NCBI GenBank assembly: GCA_024180945.1
Contig: JAKSGN010000035.1
Span: forward strand, 2,418,001-2,482,000
Length of the DNA stretch: 64,000 bases
Direction: 5' to 3'
Source of the DNA: Macrophomina tecta
Lineage: Eukaryota > Ascomycota > Dothideomycetes > Botryosphaeriales > Botryosphaeriaceae
The position numbers were made by a program, and so were the translations under genes. Positions 1-12,900 of this stretch are shown here, in pieces. A model generated the notes under the pieces. The model saw only the letters and a list, made by a program, of their open reading frames with translations. It did no database searches and had not been told where the DNA came from. Positions within the stretch are counted from its first letter, which is position 1. Every line of letters begins with the position of its first letter.

Positions 1-325
1 CATCAGACTAGCCACTCACTGGATGTGCGAAGCGGATTGTGTAACCTGTGAGTCTCATGTCCACGCACATCGCAAAGCAATCTGAGAGCACTCTACTCGT
101 GTTGGCTTGCGGATAATCCTCTATCATTCGCCTTCAAGTGTGCTGCTTAAGGTACCACTCTGCTGTTTTTCCCCCTCAGTTTTTTTCTGTTTCGCTGCTT
201 TCGTTCTCCGACCATATCATTGTCCCTTCGATACCATCCATTGTTTCCCTTGTTCACGAATCCCTCCCTTCTTAATTCCCTCACATCAAATCCTCCCAAC
301 ACCCAACCCCCTCACAACCTCTCCA
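1..325. other. 3' flank of TEL1, no gene seen
   Basis: Short edge segment downstream of the TEL1 stop codon. It becomes pyrimidine-rich between about 140 and 330. The reading frames that cross it continue into the antisense of the TEL1 FATC region and do not look like protein. I see no RNA gene or repeat here. Confidence 0.5.
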
Positions 326-3300
326 TCAACACCACGCACTCCACCCCGCGTACAACACCGCCAAGTTACGCTCATCCGTCGCCTGCTGAATCAACTCGGC
401 TACCGCCGCCGCACTACTCAACGCCTTACTCAACTTCCTCTCCACCACACTCAACGCCCTCCCCGCCTCCCCCTGCACCTCTTCATCCTTCTTGCGCCTA
501 TTCGGCAACTCCAGCAAGAAACGCTGCTCCTGCTCCTCGCTGACGCCACTGAGATCGTTATCGGGCACAGTGGTACCGCCATCACCGCCCTTACCATCTC
601 CGCCAGCAGCAGCGGCCTCATTCTGGGCAGCAGCTTCTTGCATCTTCTTTGCCTTGAGCGGTGAAACACTCCACGAGTAGAGAGGATCGTAGCGCAAGAC
701 GTTGAGGATAGTCATGATGGAGTCACGCTCGTCGCGCAAGGTGTCGAGGGTGAACTCGCAGCAGCGGCGGAAGACACCTTCAACGCCGCTGTAGCCCATG
801 GCGTCGACGAGATCGCGCGTGAGGCGGAACGGGACAACCTCCGGCACGGGCAGCACTCGGCCGGCCTCGAAAGCCACGCCCAGATCGATATGTACCGCTT
901 CGCCCGACTGCTGGTCGAGCAGGATGTTGTGGCAGTGGCGGTCGCCGAGCCCGAGCACGTGGCCGAGGATGCTGATGGCGGCCGTGCTGCGCGTGTACGC
1001 GAGCCGCTTTTCGAACCAGTCGTCCGGGTCCTCAAAGCGCTCGAGGAAAAAATAGCGCAACACTGGGTGGAAGTTGCGGCAGACTTCGCGGTATACTTTC
1101 AGCCGTTCTTCATGATTGTGGGTTGCGATTTCCGCGATCTTCTTGCGGCATGTGTTCTGTTCCATGTCTTTAGGGAAATAGGTTTTGTGTGCTACATCCA
1201 GGTAGTTCATCAGTGGCATAGTGTTTTGCACAAACTCGATGACGCCCGAGCGGTGGCTGAGTGGAACGACCTTGTAGGTTCTGATGTTGAGATTGCGCAG
1301 TCGAGTTGCGGTATGGCTTCGTAGAAGGAGGCTAACGTGCTCAAAGACCTGTTCCATGATAGCATCCTGCCTCAAGTCGTCGTTGCCGGATTTGTACTGA
1401 AGTCAAAGTCAGCAGTTTTTATACAATATTTGTAATGGGAAAACTGACCAACTGCTTGTATAGTCGACCATTGGTGGCTATGGCAGTTACCGTTTTCGGC
1501 TGACTTAGACCATTGGCGATGCCCATAGTCGGCTTGAAGCCACTGACCTTGGGAACGTTCCGATAGTCTCCGCTGTTGTTCACTGGAATATCCATGGTGA
1601 TAGGTGGGACCTTGAGGTCCGGAATCGTTGCTATGAGTTTCTTAGAGTATGGGTAGCGCCGCATTTCATAGTCTTTTCCCATCTTAAACATTGATTGGTC
1701 AACAAACATAGCCAAGTCATTGTATACAGTGTTTGCCTTGGTGATGCGGTCCCAGATGTCGTGGCTAGCCTTGTCAGCCTTCAATTGCCTACCAATACTC
1801 TTGGCAGCAGCGTTGCGGGATTTAGCGGTCTCATCTTTGAGCTTGTCGTTGTTGGAGCCGGCATATATATGGTTCATACCATGGTACGGATGGTCTTTAC
1901 AGATCCGGAACACTAGCGCAGAGAGAATCTGTTGAAAATCGGAGCTTTCGTCTTGTAGACGCGACGAGAGTTGGTTCATAAGAACGACGAACTTGCCACT
2001 TGGGACTGGTTGAATGTACTTGGACACGGCATTGTTGGCCAACGGCAGGCCGGAGTATTCCAGCCAGAGGGAGCACATCCGGAAGACGTCGTTATCGTAC
2101 TCGTCGCAAGCCTGGAGGGTCAGAAGATAGTTTTCCAGGCTCTGTCGTAAAAAAGCGACTCTGCTGTCACCCAGCTTCTGGGCTTCCTGCATGTCCATGT
2201 TAAACCATTTACGCGCCTTCCTCGCTTGTTGCCTATAATAGTCCCGTGCGTTTTTGGCCTTGTTCGTGGCCGCCAATCTGTCGTACTCCACAGCGTCTGC
2301 TTCCCTCCTCTCAGCCAACAATCTCATTCTGTTCTCGTCCTCTATGAGGTCAGGACTTTGGAGTTGTTGGTCGCAGAAGCTGGCGAACGCGTGATATGCC
2401 TGACCAGCCAATTCGCCTTTCCTGTTGGACTTGAGCTCTCGAATTGCTGGCTCCATGTACTGCTTCATGATTTCTTCAGGTTTCTTCAAGCGCGCTTCAG
2501 CAGTGTATTGACCCTAAACCTGTTAGCGTAGCCCCCCAAGATGCAATAATTGGTAATCACACACAAGTTTGGTCAGCAGAACCGAACGAGCTACCGTCAC
2601 GTCGTTGCTACTTTTGGTCTCGTTCTCAAGTTGCTGGAGCATCCTGATGGACGTGTTCTTCTCACCTTGGTCCCAAAGGACCAACGAGACCTGATACTTT
2701 GCGATATTTTCAACATTATACCCAACTTCGCGGCATTTCGGTACAATGTCTGCAAGGTAAGTGGCACTTGCCAGAAGCTCTTGCAAGGCACCATGTTTCC
2801 GGTAGATATCTGAGGCGCTGATATGCGCATCCGCTTCTTGCTCGCGGAGCTGTCTCGGCCCAGTATGGATGATGTTCTGTAAATTCGGGGTTTTGCTGAG
2901 CATGCTGAAAAGAGTTTCTCGTGCCGACAGTATTGGCCGTACATCCTCCATGCTTCTCCAAGTCAATCACGGAAGGTCTTCGTCAGTTATGTAGCATTTT
3001 TGACTTACCGAGCTTCTTTCATCCAGCTGACACGGTCCTTGACCATGCGCCATGTCTCCATCAACTCATCCGTGTTATCAGCAGTCATGATCTCATCGAT
3101 CTCGTTGAGGATGGAGAACGTCCTCAGGGAAGATTGGAGGGTCTTCGTAGACACGCTGAGTCCTTTACAGGTTTCAATCGTATCTAGGAAGCCCTCATCA
3201 ATATGCCTGCGAACATCGTTCAGATCAGTCGAGGTTGAAACGCCCTGGAATGTCCTGTATACAGCCGCTGCTTCACATCTGCTAGCGGGAGGTGCTCTGA

Positions 3301-6300
3301 TGTCCCACTGCTCCAGCTTCTGCGCCACTTCGAGCGTGTAATTGAGATTATTGCCTGTATTTCGGAAATCATCGTTAGTAGAAATTGCGTGCGTCAGACT
3401 GTTCAAATTCAGCATGGCGAGGTCTCTGACAATCCCGCTGGATTCCGACGGTGAGATGGTCTTCAGCCGACGCATCTCACTGTCCATCTTCGCACCATGA
3501 AAAAGTAAGCCCTTGAAACCGTCCGATTCGTAATCAAGCCGGTTCAGTACAGACTCCAAACTCGGCTCTTGTTCTGCACCGTAGAAAGAGTCTGGCTCGT
3601 CAAGGTTTTGGTAGATGGACAGTTGAAGTTGTAAAGGGATGGACTCTTGCAGTGGAAGAACAGAAGAGCGTCGTGAGGTCTTAGCTGGCTGGGAAACATG
3701 CATCTCCGCTAGTAGAAGGGCCGCTCTGTACATTCCGGACTTCACTGCAGCATTTGAAGCATCCAGAAAGTCGATGTCTAACCAGTGTATGCGGTCCGCG
3801 ATATTCCTCTCTCTTGGAAATGGTTGAGTTCTAATGTAAAGAATGGATCGGAGGAGAACCTTCAAGTAGGGGACATCCTCTTCATTCCTTTGTTGGAACC
3901 ATTTCCGGTACGCATCGGAAATTGCCTGTCTGATATTCCCATCACCATCCAAGTCACGCTCCAGTGCTAAGTGGAGGACATAAGGGTAGAGCTCCTCACT
4001 CAGAGGTTGAATTTCTGCAAGACATTTTGGCAAAGCGTTGATGACCCTGTCGTGTACGGTAGATTTTGCCAACAGAATGCAAAGCTCTGAAATCCAGGAC
4101 GCAAGTTTTGGGCGCTTCTGCGGATATGCAGTTTCCTCAATACTCTTGTTTAAGTCCGGTTGCAAGAGCGGGATTCTGAAGGCTCCATTCATAGTAAGGC
4201 CATGCGTCAATACCTCCGGAAGTACTTGTTTAACTTCTTCAAGCTGTTCGCGGCCTGTGGAATCCTCGTGGTCTTTCTCAGAAAGGATATCCCGGAGAGT
4301 ATGTTCTACAATGCCTGCTTTGTGAGGCTCGTCGCCCTGAGTAACGACTGCAAGGCTTTCCACAATAAGCATGCGGGAGCTCTTTGACTTTTTCGTGCGA
4401 AGATTCGCTCCGCCATTTCCCTCACGCGCAGCTTTGCGCAGATTCTCTTGTATTTCACCCGTGGCACTGTAGCTCCTTCCGAGAACCCTAGCCGACCATA
4501 GAAGATATTGCTTGCTGTTGTTAGATCTCTGGCTGGACTTCCAGATTTGGGTGGCGAACTTTGCAGCAAGGCTAGCATCTCCAAGCAGATCCTGTCGAAA
4601 CGATGACGGAACATTGAATTCGCGACAGAGTAAGCTGTAAGCTAGATTCTGTGATGGCCCATTGAGCAACCTCTTTTCACTTGCCTCATCTCTTAATAGC
4701 GCCATAAGTAAATTGCTCTCAGGGGAGCCTTTGACTGCGTTACCCGCGGTGCGGACATCCCTCGCTGCCCGGACCATCGATTGGAAAAGCTCCAGAGAAG
4801 CTCGGCCACTTCTGCTGTTTGTGGCATTCATAAGTTCTTTCACGTAAGATTCGAGGTAATTATTGAACCACTTGTCGAAATCCTGAGCTTTTCGCATGGT
4901 TTCAGTATGCTGAGTTTCCTGGGTCGTGCTGTCCTGGGTGGAAGAAAGGAAAACCCGCAATGCAATAAGAATTGAAATGGAGTTGCCCGCAACAAAGGAA
5001 AGCTGATCCATCAGCTGGGGCCTACCGTATTGCAGAAGGTAACGCACGATACCCAGCGTATCATCGGCACATTGGGCGTCTGTTAGAAAAGGCCTGAGTG
5101 AACCCAGAGCCATCTGCAACGGATAACCCTGAAGAGCGATTGGCCCGGCAAGTGCCACGAGGAAGCGGATTTTCCTAATGATTGAACAAGCATGCAGAGA
5201 ACCGAGAGCAGGATGAATCTTGTCCAACAAGTAACGCAGGACGAAAACGAAGCAGTCTGGCGTCCAAAATCTGGCGTGATCGTACCCCGTACGGCGGCAA
5301 AGCCTCTTGATCTCGTCGAAGATGTACCTCGCTTGGAAATTAGGTTGTAGATCAGCGGGAAGAGTCACCTCAGACGAGCTCATCTCCCGCATCTCAATCA
5401 AACGTTCCCGGACATTTTGAAATTCTGGGTGCTTTTCGATAGACTTGATCGCCAAATCGACTTCCTCCATCGTAGAGATAAGTACAGCTAAGACAGAAGG
5501 AAATTGCTGGCCCAAGAGAGCTTTGTAATAATGGTCTCCGAACAGTTCTCGAAGGGCTTTCTCGTTGTTTTGAAAAGTACTCCCTCGATTCCGGCATTGG
5601 TCCCAAGCGATAGCGTAAGCGGCAGCTTTAGAAAAGTTCCTTTGCGCCAAATCTTTCTGGGATACATTCAAGGCGTCTAGAAGTACCGGTAGTTCATCGT
5701 GGTCATTTCGCATGGCAATCTGTCCATACAGCTCTTCCTGCAAATCTTTCATCAAAATGGCCAGGCACTCATAGCCAAAAATCGAGTACGGAATGTCTTT
5801 GATCTTCTGTTCGCCGCCCATCCAGGTATAGAGAAGTTGGGAGGCAAATAGCTTAAACACCAGTCGAGGGCTCCCCAGGCGCAGTGACTTGGCGATCATC
5901 TGAATACAACGCGCTGCATGGCCAGCCGATTCCGTGATGAGGCCAGCAGTCTCAAATATGTGATACACACATCGGCGTAACAAGGTCTGCCATGCTGCAC
6001 CCAGGCGAGCGAATCCCAGAAGACGAAGGGCCATTTCCTCCGGAGAATCCTGATTGCTCGGAAGATTTTCGTGCACATCTTCGAAGATGGACTCATGCTG
6101 GCTCAAGACGAAGAAGCCGAAGACCTCAGAGAGTGAATCGATTATTCGGAACTGTACGAGTACATTGCCATCTTTCAGCAGTGAAAAGAGGCTCGTCCGC
6201 ACTGAAGGAAGTTTGAGATCTGCGGCATACTCAGGTCGGAATTGGAGGAGCCTTTGGAACAAGTTGGCTATCTTGACCTGCACCACTGCTGATGCGGACC

Positions 6301-9300
6301 CTGCTTTGAGCAGCTTTGTGATAAGCCATTCATAGATCTCGGTGCCAAGGCTTTGTCCGCTTGACTTTTTCTCCGTCCATGTCATGATAGTACCGCTCAT
6401 GAGATCCACGCAAAGTCCAATCGCAACCTCGCTCCGCTCATACTCATAGTCCTCCAGTTTCCCGGCTGCAGAATGGAGAAATAATTCGCCATCTTCTGCT
6501 GAGAGCTGCAGTGAGGAGGCCAGTATATCTGACAGGAGGCGGTTGCACATCAAGAATTCACTGGCAGACAAAGAGTCGATGTAATTCCGGAAATCCTCAG
6601 GTATGCGCGCATTGAAAGCATCTGAACCGCGAGAATCGTCAAGGCCGTTCTTTACTCTTTTCGCTGCGCAACTGAGAAGTTGAAGAGTAGCGGTGAATGT
6701 GAGACGCATAGAGTTGAGGTCGAGTTGAGCGGTTAACTCGTCCCTAGGTATATCTATTACGTCCCCCTTGGCAATTCCACTACTCTTTTGAGAATCGAAC
6801 TCCTCATCAACATCCATAAGATCCATGGAACCTTTGGATTTGTGGCGATCTTCCAGTGCTACTGCGATGAAGCAGACAAGGGAGCTAATGCCGAGCTCGT
6901 CGAAAAGATCGGAACCGACGGAGCCAAGCGTAGAGACCTTTGGCAAACATGGGGCCACAGCCTCCATCACGGCGTCCACGTGAAACTGGTCACAGTCTTG
7001 GCGACCTATGAACTTCGCCAGTTCTTTACTCAGCGCAGACGTGAGACGATCAATCCCCTTGGTGCGCTCCGAGGAATCATTTCTAGGGCATTTTGGCAAC
7101 TGAGAACAAACAATACAAAGGATGGATATGGTCCGGATCATGTCGCTGCTGAAGCTTTGGGCTCGTTCCAATGCAAATTCCTCGAAACGCTTCAGCGTTT
7201 TCTCCACTTCCGTGCTACAATAGTTCCATATTAAGTGGTCCGCTGGCGATGATTGGTTTCGTTGCATGGCCGAGGTGCTTCCGACGATACTCCGGGGAAC
7301 TCGGAGGAAATCGGTCTCAGAAGAAGGTAGCAAAAGGTACTCGACCAATTGAGGGCACTGATTGGCTCGCAGCGTTGCTATTGCCAGTGGCCCGAGGTTT
7401 GAAAACGGCCTCCCAAAATGCGGTGGCGGGGACCTGTCCGTGCTAATGAGCAGCATCCGAACAATGTCCCAAGCATCATAATGGCGGGAATTTTGATTGA
7501 TATGCGCCCTGTCGTGAAAATTACCTGGGCCTTTGATTAGAGTCATGATATCAACGGTCAAGGAATGAGATTTCTTGCACTCACTCGGGGTCCATCGCGA
7601 GAATAGCCAGCGAAGCATACGGTCAGTGGTGACATGAGAACTGTGAGGGCTTTCAGAGCTCCTCGCATCAAAAATGGTCAGCCACAGTGAGCACGAACTG
7701 TCTGACAGAACAGCAGGACCATGGAGTTCAGTTGAACTGACCATGACATCCGCTATCTCGCCAATGTCACGATAGTCGACAAGACCAAGGCGTAAAATGA
7801 TGTCCATTACGTGAGAAGCTGTTCTGCACGTAGAACCTGTAGTTACATTTCGGGAGGATAATTGCCAGGCCGTCGTCCAAAGGCTTTTGAGCTCCGGGGA
7901 GGATGCAACACTTTGCACAGCGCAACTGCAAGCGTCGTCTATTAGCACAGGAAAAAGAATTGATGTGGGAGGAATACCTTGCGGTTCCTAGCATCGCCCA
8001 GTTCGAGATGGCCGAGTTTCCATCCGAAAGTTTAGAAATCAACTTCTCCAAGACGAAGCGGACTTCTTCCGCGGTGAGACGGACTTGTTGTACCATGAAG
8101 GCGATCACATGAAGAGAAGAAAGCCTTGTCGAGGGCTGTGGGCTTGAGAGCTGACGCAAATGATCTTGAAGATAGTCAGATCGGCGGCGTTTCTTGCTTG
8201 GCGCTTCGGTGTTGCCAGGTTCAAACGAGTCCCAGACGGTTGGACGACTGGATTCAAGGGCGCATGCAAGGTCAGTAACAAAATAAAGAAGCACCCAGCT
8301 ATGTTCAGATCGAAAATTGCCCGGTTTCAATCGAAAGACTGGAAGAGAAAAGGGCGTGTCTTCATATGGATATTCCTTGGAGCACCGAAGTCGAAGGTCT
8401 TCAATCTGCAATTGATCACGCTCAATGCGCTTTACATACTCCGTGTGCATCGCCTCAATCAAGTTTTCGAGGCCGATGCGGAGATCTTCATTGCCAGCGT
8501 CCTTCTCGTGTAGCATGCAGCGGATGTGCGCTCTGCTGAAGATGAGTGTTATGAGCATCTCATCCCTTAACGACGCCAGTTTCGTGGACCAGAATGTTCT
8601 CATGACGGGGATTAGGTTCCGAATAGCACCTTGCGCACAAGAAGTAGAGTCGAGGTAAGTTCTGGAAAGGACAACGTTCACGGTAACAAGTGCGTCAACA
8701 CGGGCGACGGCAGCGCTTCGCGGTGCGCAGAGGAAGTCTGTTAGTGTAGAAATGAGAGCGCTCGCCTGGTCCATTAAGGGGGCATTGGTCGCTGACGCTA
8801 AGAATCTCAGGCAGCCCACAAGGTTGTCCACCAGCAGATGAGAGCCGGTGTTATGGCGTTGGCTTGAGCCCGAGTCACGCGCAAATGACCGGGCGGTGGA
8901 CTCGGCGGACGGATCTGGCGTCTGCATTCTCGGAGTTTCGTTGCTGCTATGGCCATTTGCGGGCTGTGAAGGGGTCGCAAGAGCCGCAACTCCATCCAGG
9001 CAGAATTCAACAATGATATTCCACTCCCTGCGGGTGAGATGCTCGACATGGGGTGGGAATTCCAAGAGGATGCGCAGACATCTAACGTAGTCGGCAGCGA
9101 TTGGCTCGCAGTATTGGCCGTCTGGGTTAGGCAGCGTCTCCAGGATGTGGTCGAGCAGCGACTTTACCGTCCTGAAGCGGATGGTGCGCGCGCCGGCCTC
9201 AACAGCCATTCTCATTGCAGTGGAACATGCTGTCAGGTGGGACGCTGTTTTGGCTCGGGTGCCCGAGCCGTTCTTGGGCTTCTTGGTCTTGGGAATAGGT

Positions 9301-9566
9301 GCGTTCCACCAAGTAGACTGGAGGGTGGTGATCGCGTCACCCAATCGCGAGAAAATCTCGGCGAAGGCTGCAGGCTTAAGATCGGTTAAGCTGGGCTTGT
9401 TGCGGTTGTACGTCAGCACGTGCTTGATATCCTCAAGGCATTGGTCGCGCTCCTTGATGTTTGTGGCGCTGATGAGGGCGTCTGTAGTAACTGTCAATAG
9501 AGCACCGCTCAATTTGCGCAGGGGAACGGTACCCAGCGCGTCCTTCAGGTTGATGGAGTCGGCCAT
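326..9566 (-). CDS. TEL1: Serine/threonine-protein kinase Tel1 (ATM orthologue)
   Basis: PI3K-like kinase that is recruited to DNA double-strand breaks by Mre11-Rad50-Nbs1/Xrs2 and phosphorylates checkpoint and telomere-maintenance proteins in the nucleus. Exons on the minus strand: 9566-7978, 7925-3009, 2955-2565, 2513-1449 and 1396-326. The four introns are 51-53 bp and have good branch sites. The joined CDS encodes 3010 aa, a normal length for Tel1. Visible parts: an N-terminal TAN-like motif (KERDQCLED at about residues 38-46), a long HEAT-repeat solenoid, and then the kinase domain. The kinase shows [13 protein letters not shown], catalytic [11 protein letters not shown] near residue 2805 and HIDLG near 2823. 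A FATC tail ends in [11 protein letters not shown] at the stop codon. An Ala/Gly-rich linker lies between kinase and FATC. The first ATG is used because the TAN region follows it closely. The gene is divergent from NUP192. The exon chain is confident; an extra frame-preserving intron inside the 4.9-kb exon cannot be excluded. Confidence 0.95.
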
Positions 9567-9907
9567 GACGGGGGGTGTGCGGCGTCGCCTAAGTCACGAC
9601 GAACTCGACGTCGATGTCCTCGATGGAGCATTTCCAGCCCTGAAAACGATGCGCAGCGCTGCCGGGTCGCGGAAGTGTAGGATCAATGGTCCGGGTCCGT
9701 CCTCGCCACGGCAGGCCGAACATGCGGAGCGGTGGGTGGGAGAAGCGACGGAGGTGCGGCGATGGAACGGCCAGAGAAGGTCCGAGCGCGTCGACCTGGC
9801 GCGCGTTTTGACGAGAAGCTGCTGCAGCTGCCTATGTCCTCCGCCCAGCGCCTCCAAACATCCCTCTGCTCCACTCCTCCGCCTGCGATGCCGCGCAGCT
9901 AGCCATC
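9567..9907. promoter_or_regulatory. Divergent promoter region between TEL1 and NUP192
   Basis: These 341 bp separate the two start codons, so both 5' leaders and both promoters must fit here. The stretch is GC-rich. I see no clear TATA box or CCAAT box. Shared control is an inference from spacing only. Confidence 0.5.
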
Positions 9908-12900
9908 ATGGCCGACACCGATAGCCTCGAGGCCCTCCAGGGTCTGCACCGCGATTTGCTGGCCCTCTCCGAGGCGCGTCTGCCCAGCATCGAGCGTCTC
10001 TGGGCCGAGCTGCTCGCGCGCGTCGATGAGTTCAAGAAGCTGCTGGACAAGCCGCGCAAGAATGACAGGAGCCGCGAGGCCCTCAAGACGGGTGCGTCCT
10101 CAGCACTTCCCCATTGGCCTTGGCTAACCCCACCTCTTCCCCCAGACACGCTGGACATCGACGGTGAGAAGTACCAGGTCAACGACGAGTTCAAGCAGGA
10201 CACCATCCGCGCCGCCGACTATCTCGACCTCGATGAAATCGAAGCCGCCAAGCTATGCCTCGCCGCCCAGGATGATGCTGTCGAGCTTGACCGTTCTCTC
10301 TATGCTGCCGCCATCATTCGCTTCCACAAACGCCGCCAGTTCCTCCTCGAGTGTTTACGCCTCGTGCTGAAGAATTCTCAGGATCCCGAGGCCAACGAAG
10401 AACTGCGTACCGAGTTCGCCCAATATGTGCGCGATGTTCTGGGCATTGGGGAGCAAATGCGCCTGGAAAACGGCCATGCATACTGGCAGAAGTGCCTCTC
10501 AAGCATGGGCGACATCGAGAAGTGGCTGCAAGGCTTGGCCGACCTGATGCTTGCTGGCAACATGGTCGGCAAGCCCGCTGAAGAGATGGAGATGATTGAC
10601 TTTCAGCGCTCCAGCCTGACCCGCCAACACGAGTCCCTAGCCGCCATCTGCACCCATTTGATCAAAGCAACCTACATCAGCATGGATACTTTCCGTGTCT
10701 TGCTGGGCACCCTCAAGACCTTGACCAGGCACGACCTAGTGCTCATCCACTACGTGCCCATCGTCACCTCATCGATCCATCAGCTCGTCTCCTCAGAGGG
10801 TTCCTCATCACTACAAGATGCGCGGGCTCTGCACAAGGACGTGGTCGCGGGCAAGGAGGGCAACAGCTGGAAGCTTCGAAATCTCCATTCTGCCATCATC
10901 GTCTGGTGGCTTGCCGAGTACAGCGGCAGATACGTTGATTCTGCTCCTTTGGACGGCGTTGATCTGGACGCCGAGGCAGAGGAGAGGTCACAGCTCTTCT
11001 TGGATGCCCTGAAAGACGGTGCCCTGCACTTCATCCTATCGGTCAGCCAGGATGTAAGGCCGAATAGGTGGTATGACCCGGCAAAGGCTCGTTTGCTGTC
11101 TTTTGTCCTTCAGGATGCACCGTCACTGCCCGGTGACTCAATAGCGCTTTCGGATTTCTTCCAATCGCTATTCACCGAACAAATGCAGCTCTTCGTCGAT
11201 GCCTTCATAACCAACATGCCCGACACCCTGCGCAAGCTCAAGGTTGAAGAAGACGACAAACGCCGGATGATTCATTCCCGTTTCCAACCTGGACCTGTTG
11301 AGCAGGAACTTCATCTTGAACGTTTCTTTCTCATCATCTCATACGCTTTCTCCGAGAGCCCTGACGCTGCGCAGAACTTTTGGTCTGACACGGATGGAAA
11401 TCTCTACGGCTTTCTACAATGGGCGGCGAAACGGCAAACCACCCCCCGCGCCGCCGCTTTTTGTGAAATGCTAAAGTCATTGTCTGAAGGAGAAGAGTGT
11501 GCTGCCGCTGCCCACAGATTTTTGCAGGAGGAAAGCGTGGTCGCATCCGGCAAGCTTCGCCGGACGAGTTCTTTGAGCTATCAGCACATCCTGAGTGAGT
11601 TGCAGTTTTACGCAACGAGCATCAAGGAGAAGCCAGCTCCCTCTCCTGCAATGCGCTACCAAAGATCAGCTCAAGAAGCGGATGAGTACCTGGTCGAGCC
11701 TGAGACCGCGATGATGCTCGAGTGCCACCTCCGGCTTCTTGCTCACTTGTGCAGGGAAAGCTCGGAAGCACGAGGCTGGATTTTAAGCAATCCGAACTTT
11801 TCAGTACCCGAAATGCTCCTCCAGCTCGCAAGCATACCCATGGAGAGTCGGCTGCGAGCGAATGTTTTCAGCGTGATCGCGTCTCTCCTGGCGGGCAAGA
11901 CTAGCCCAGTCGGTGACAGTATTTGGACCCAGCTGGACTCCTGGATTGCTCACAATTCTGTGCCACTTGCAATCTCAACACGGACTCCCGGGGCCACCAA
12001 TCAAGAGAAGATTTTCTTTGATACAGTTGCGAGTGAATATGATGAGGCAACTGCTTTCATGAGTCTCCTCACGGCTCTGGTTGCTCCTTACGCTGACGAT
12101 ACCGGGCTCCACGACATCCTGCCCTTCCCGGAGAATCTTGGTTCTAATTACCGGATGCCTGGCATCGACAAGTACGTTGACTTTGCGCTGGAGCGGGTAT
12201 TCGACCAGTTGTGCAAGAAAGTCGAAGATCCACTACAACTGCGTGTTTTGCAATGGCATTGCCTCAACTTTATCTCGATCTGCCTATCTACTTTCAACGA
12301 AGACTTGGTTGTTTTCTCCAGCAACTCCAACATTTCCATCGAGACAGCCATGCACTCTTCCTCGTTGCTCGCTTACGTACAACTCCATCCTTTTGCAAGA
12401 GTCATGGAATGGCTATTCAACGATGGTGTGATTGCGTCTCTATTTGCAGCCGCACACCAGGACGTAGCGGAAGTCAACGACTCGAACCCTGATTCTCCCT
12501 TGCTTCTGTCCCTGGGAAAGAGTATCGAAGTGCTGGACCTTATCATGAAGCTTCAAAATACATTCCTCGACATGGATCGCGGTGGCATCCGATCACAGAC
12601 CGCAACGCAGAGACGAAGAGTAGCTAATTCCGCACTCGCTTCTTTCGAAGACGCGATCCTCAACAATCTTTACATAGTTGTCGATCTTGGACTCTACTGC
12701 GGCACAGGGCACCAGGACTTGACTCTATCCTCCATCCGTTTGCTAGAGAAGCTTACTTCATCACGGAAATTGGTTGTTTCACCCATGGCGGGTTTTGGAC
12801 AGCGTTCTGACCGGAGCAAAATAATTGGCATAATAGAGAAGGATAACGATGCCGATCGTATTGCAAAAGCCTTGACTGCCGAGATGGAGCTCGATCAAAG

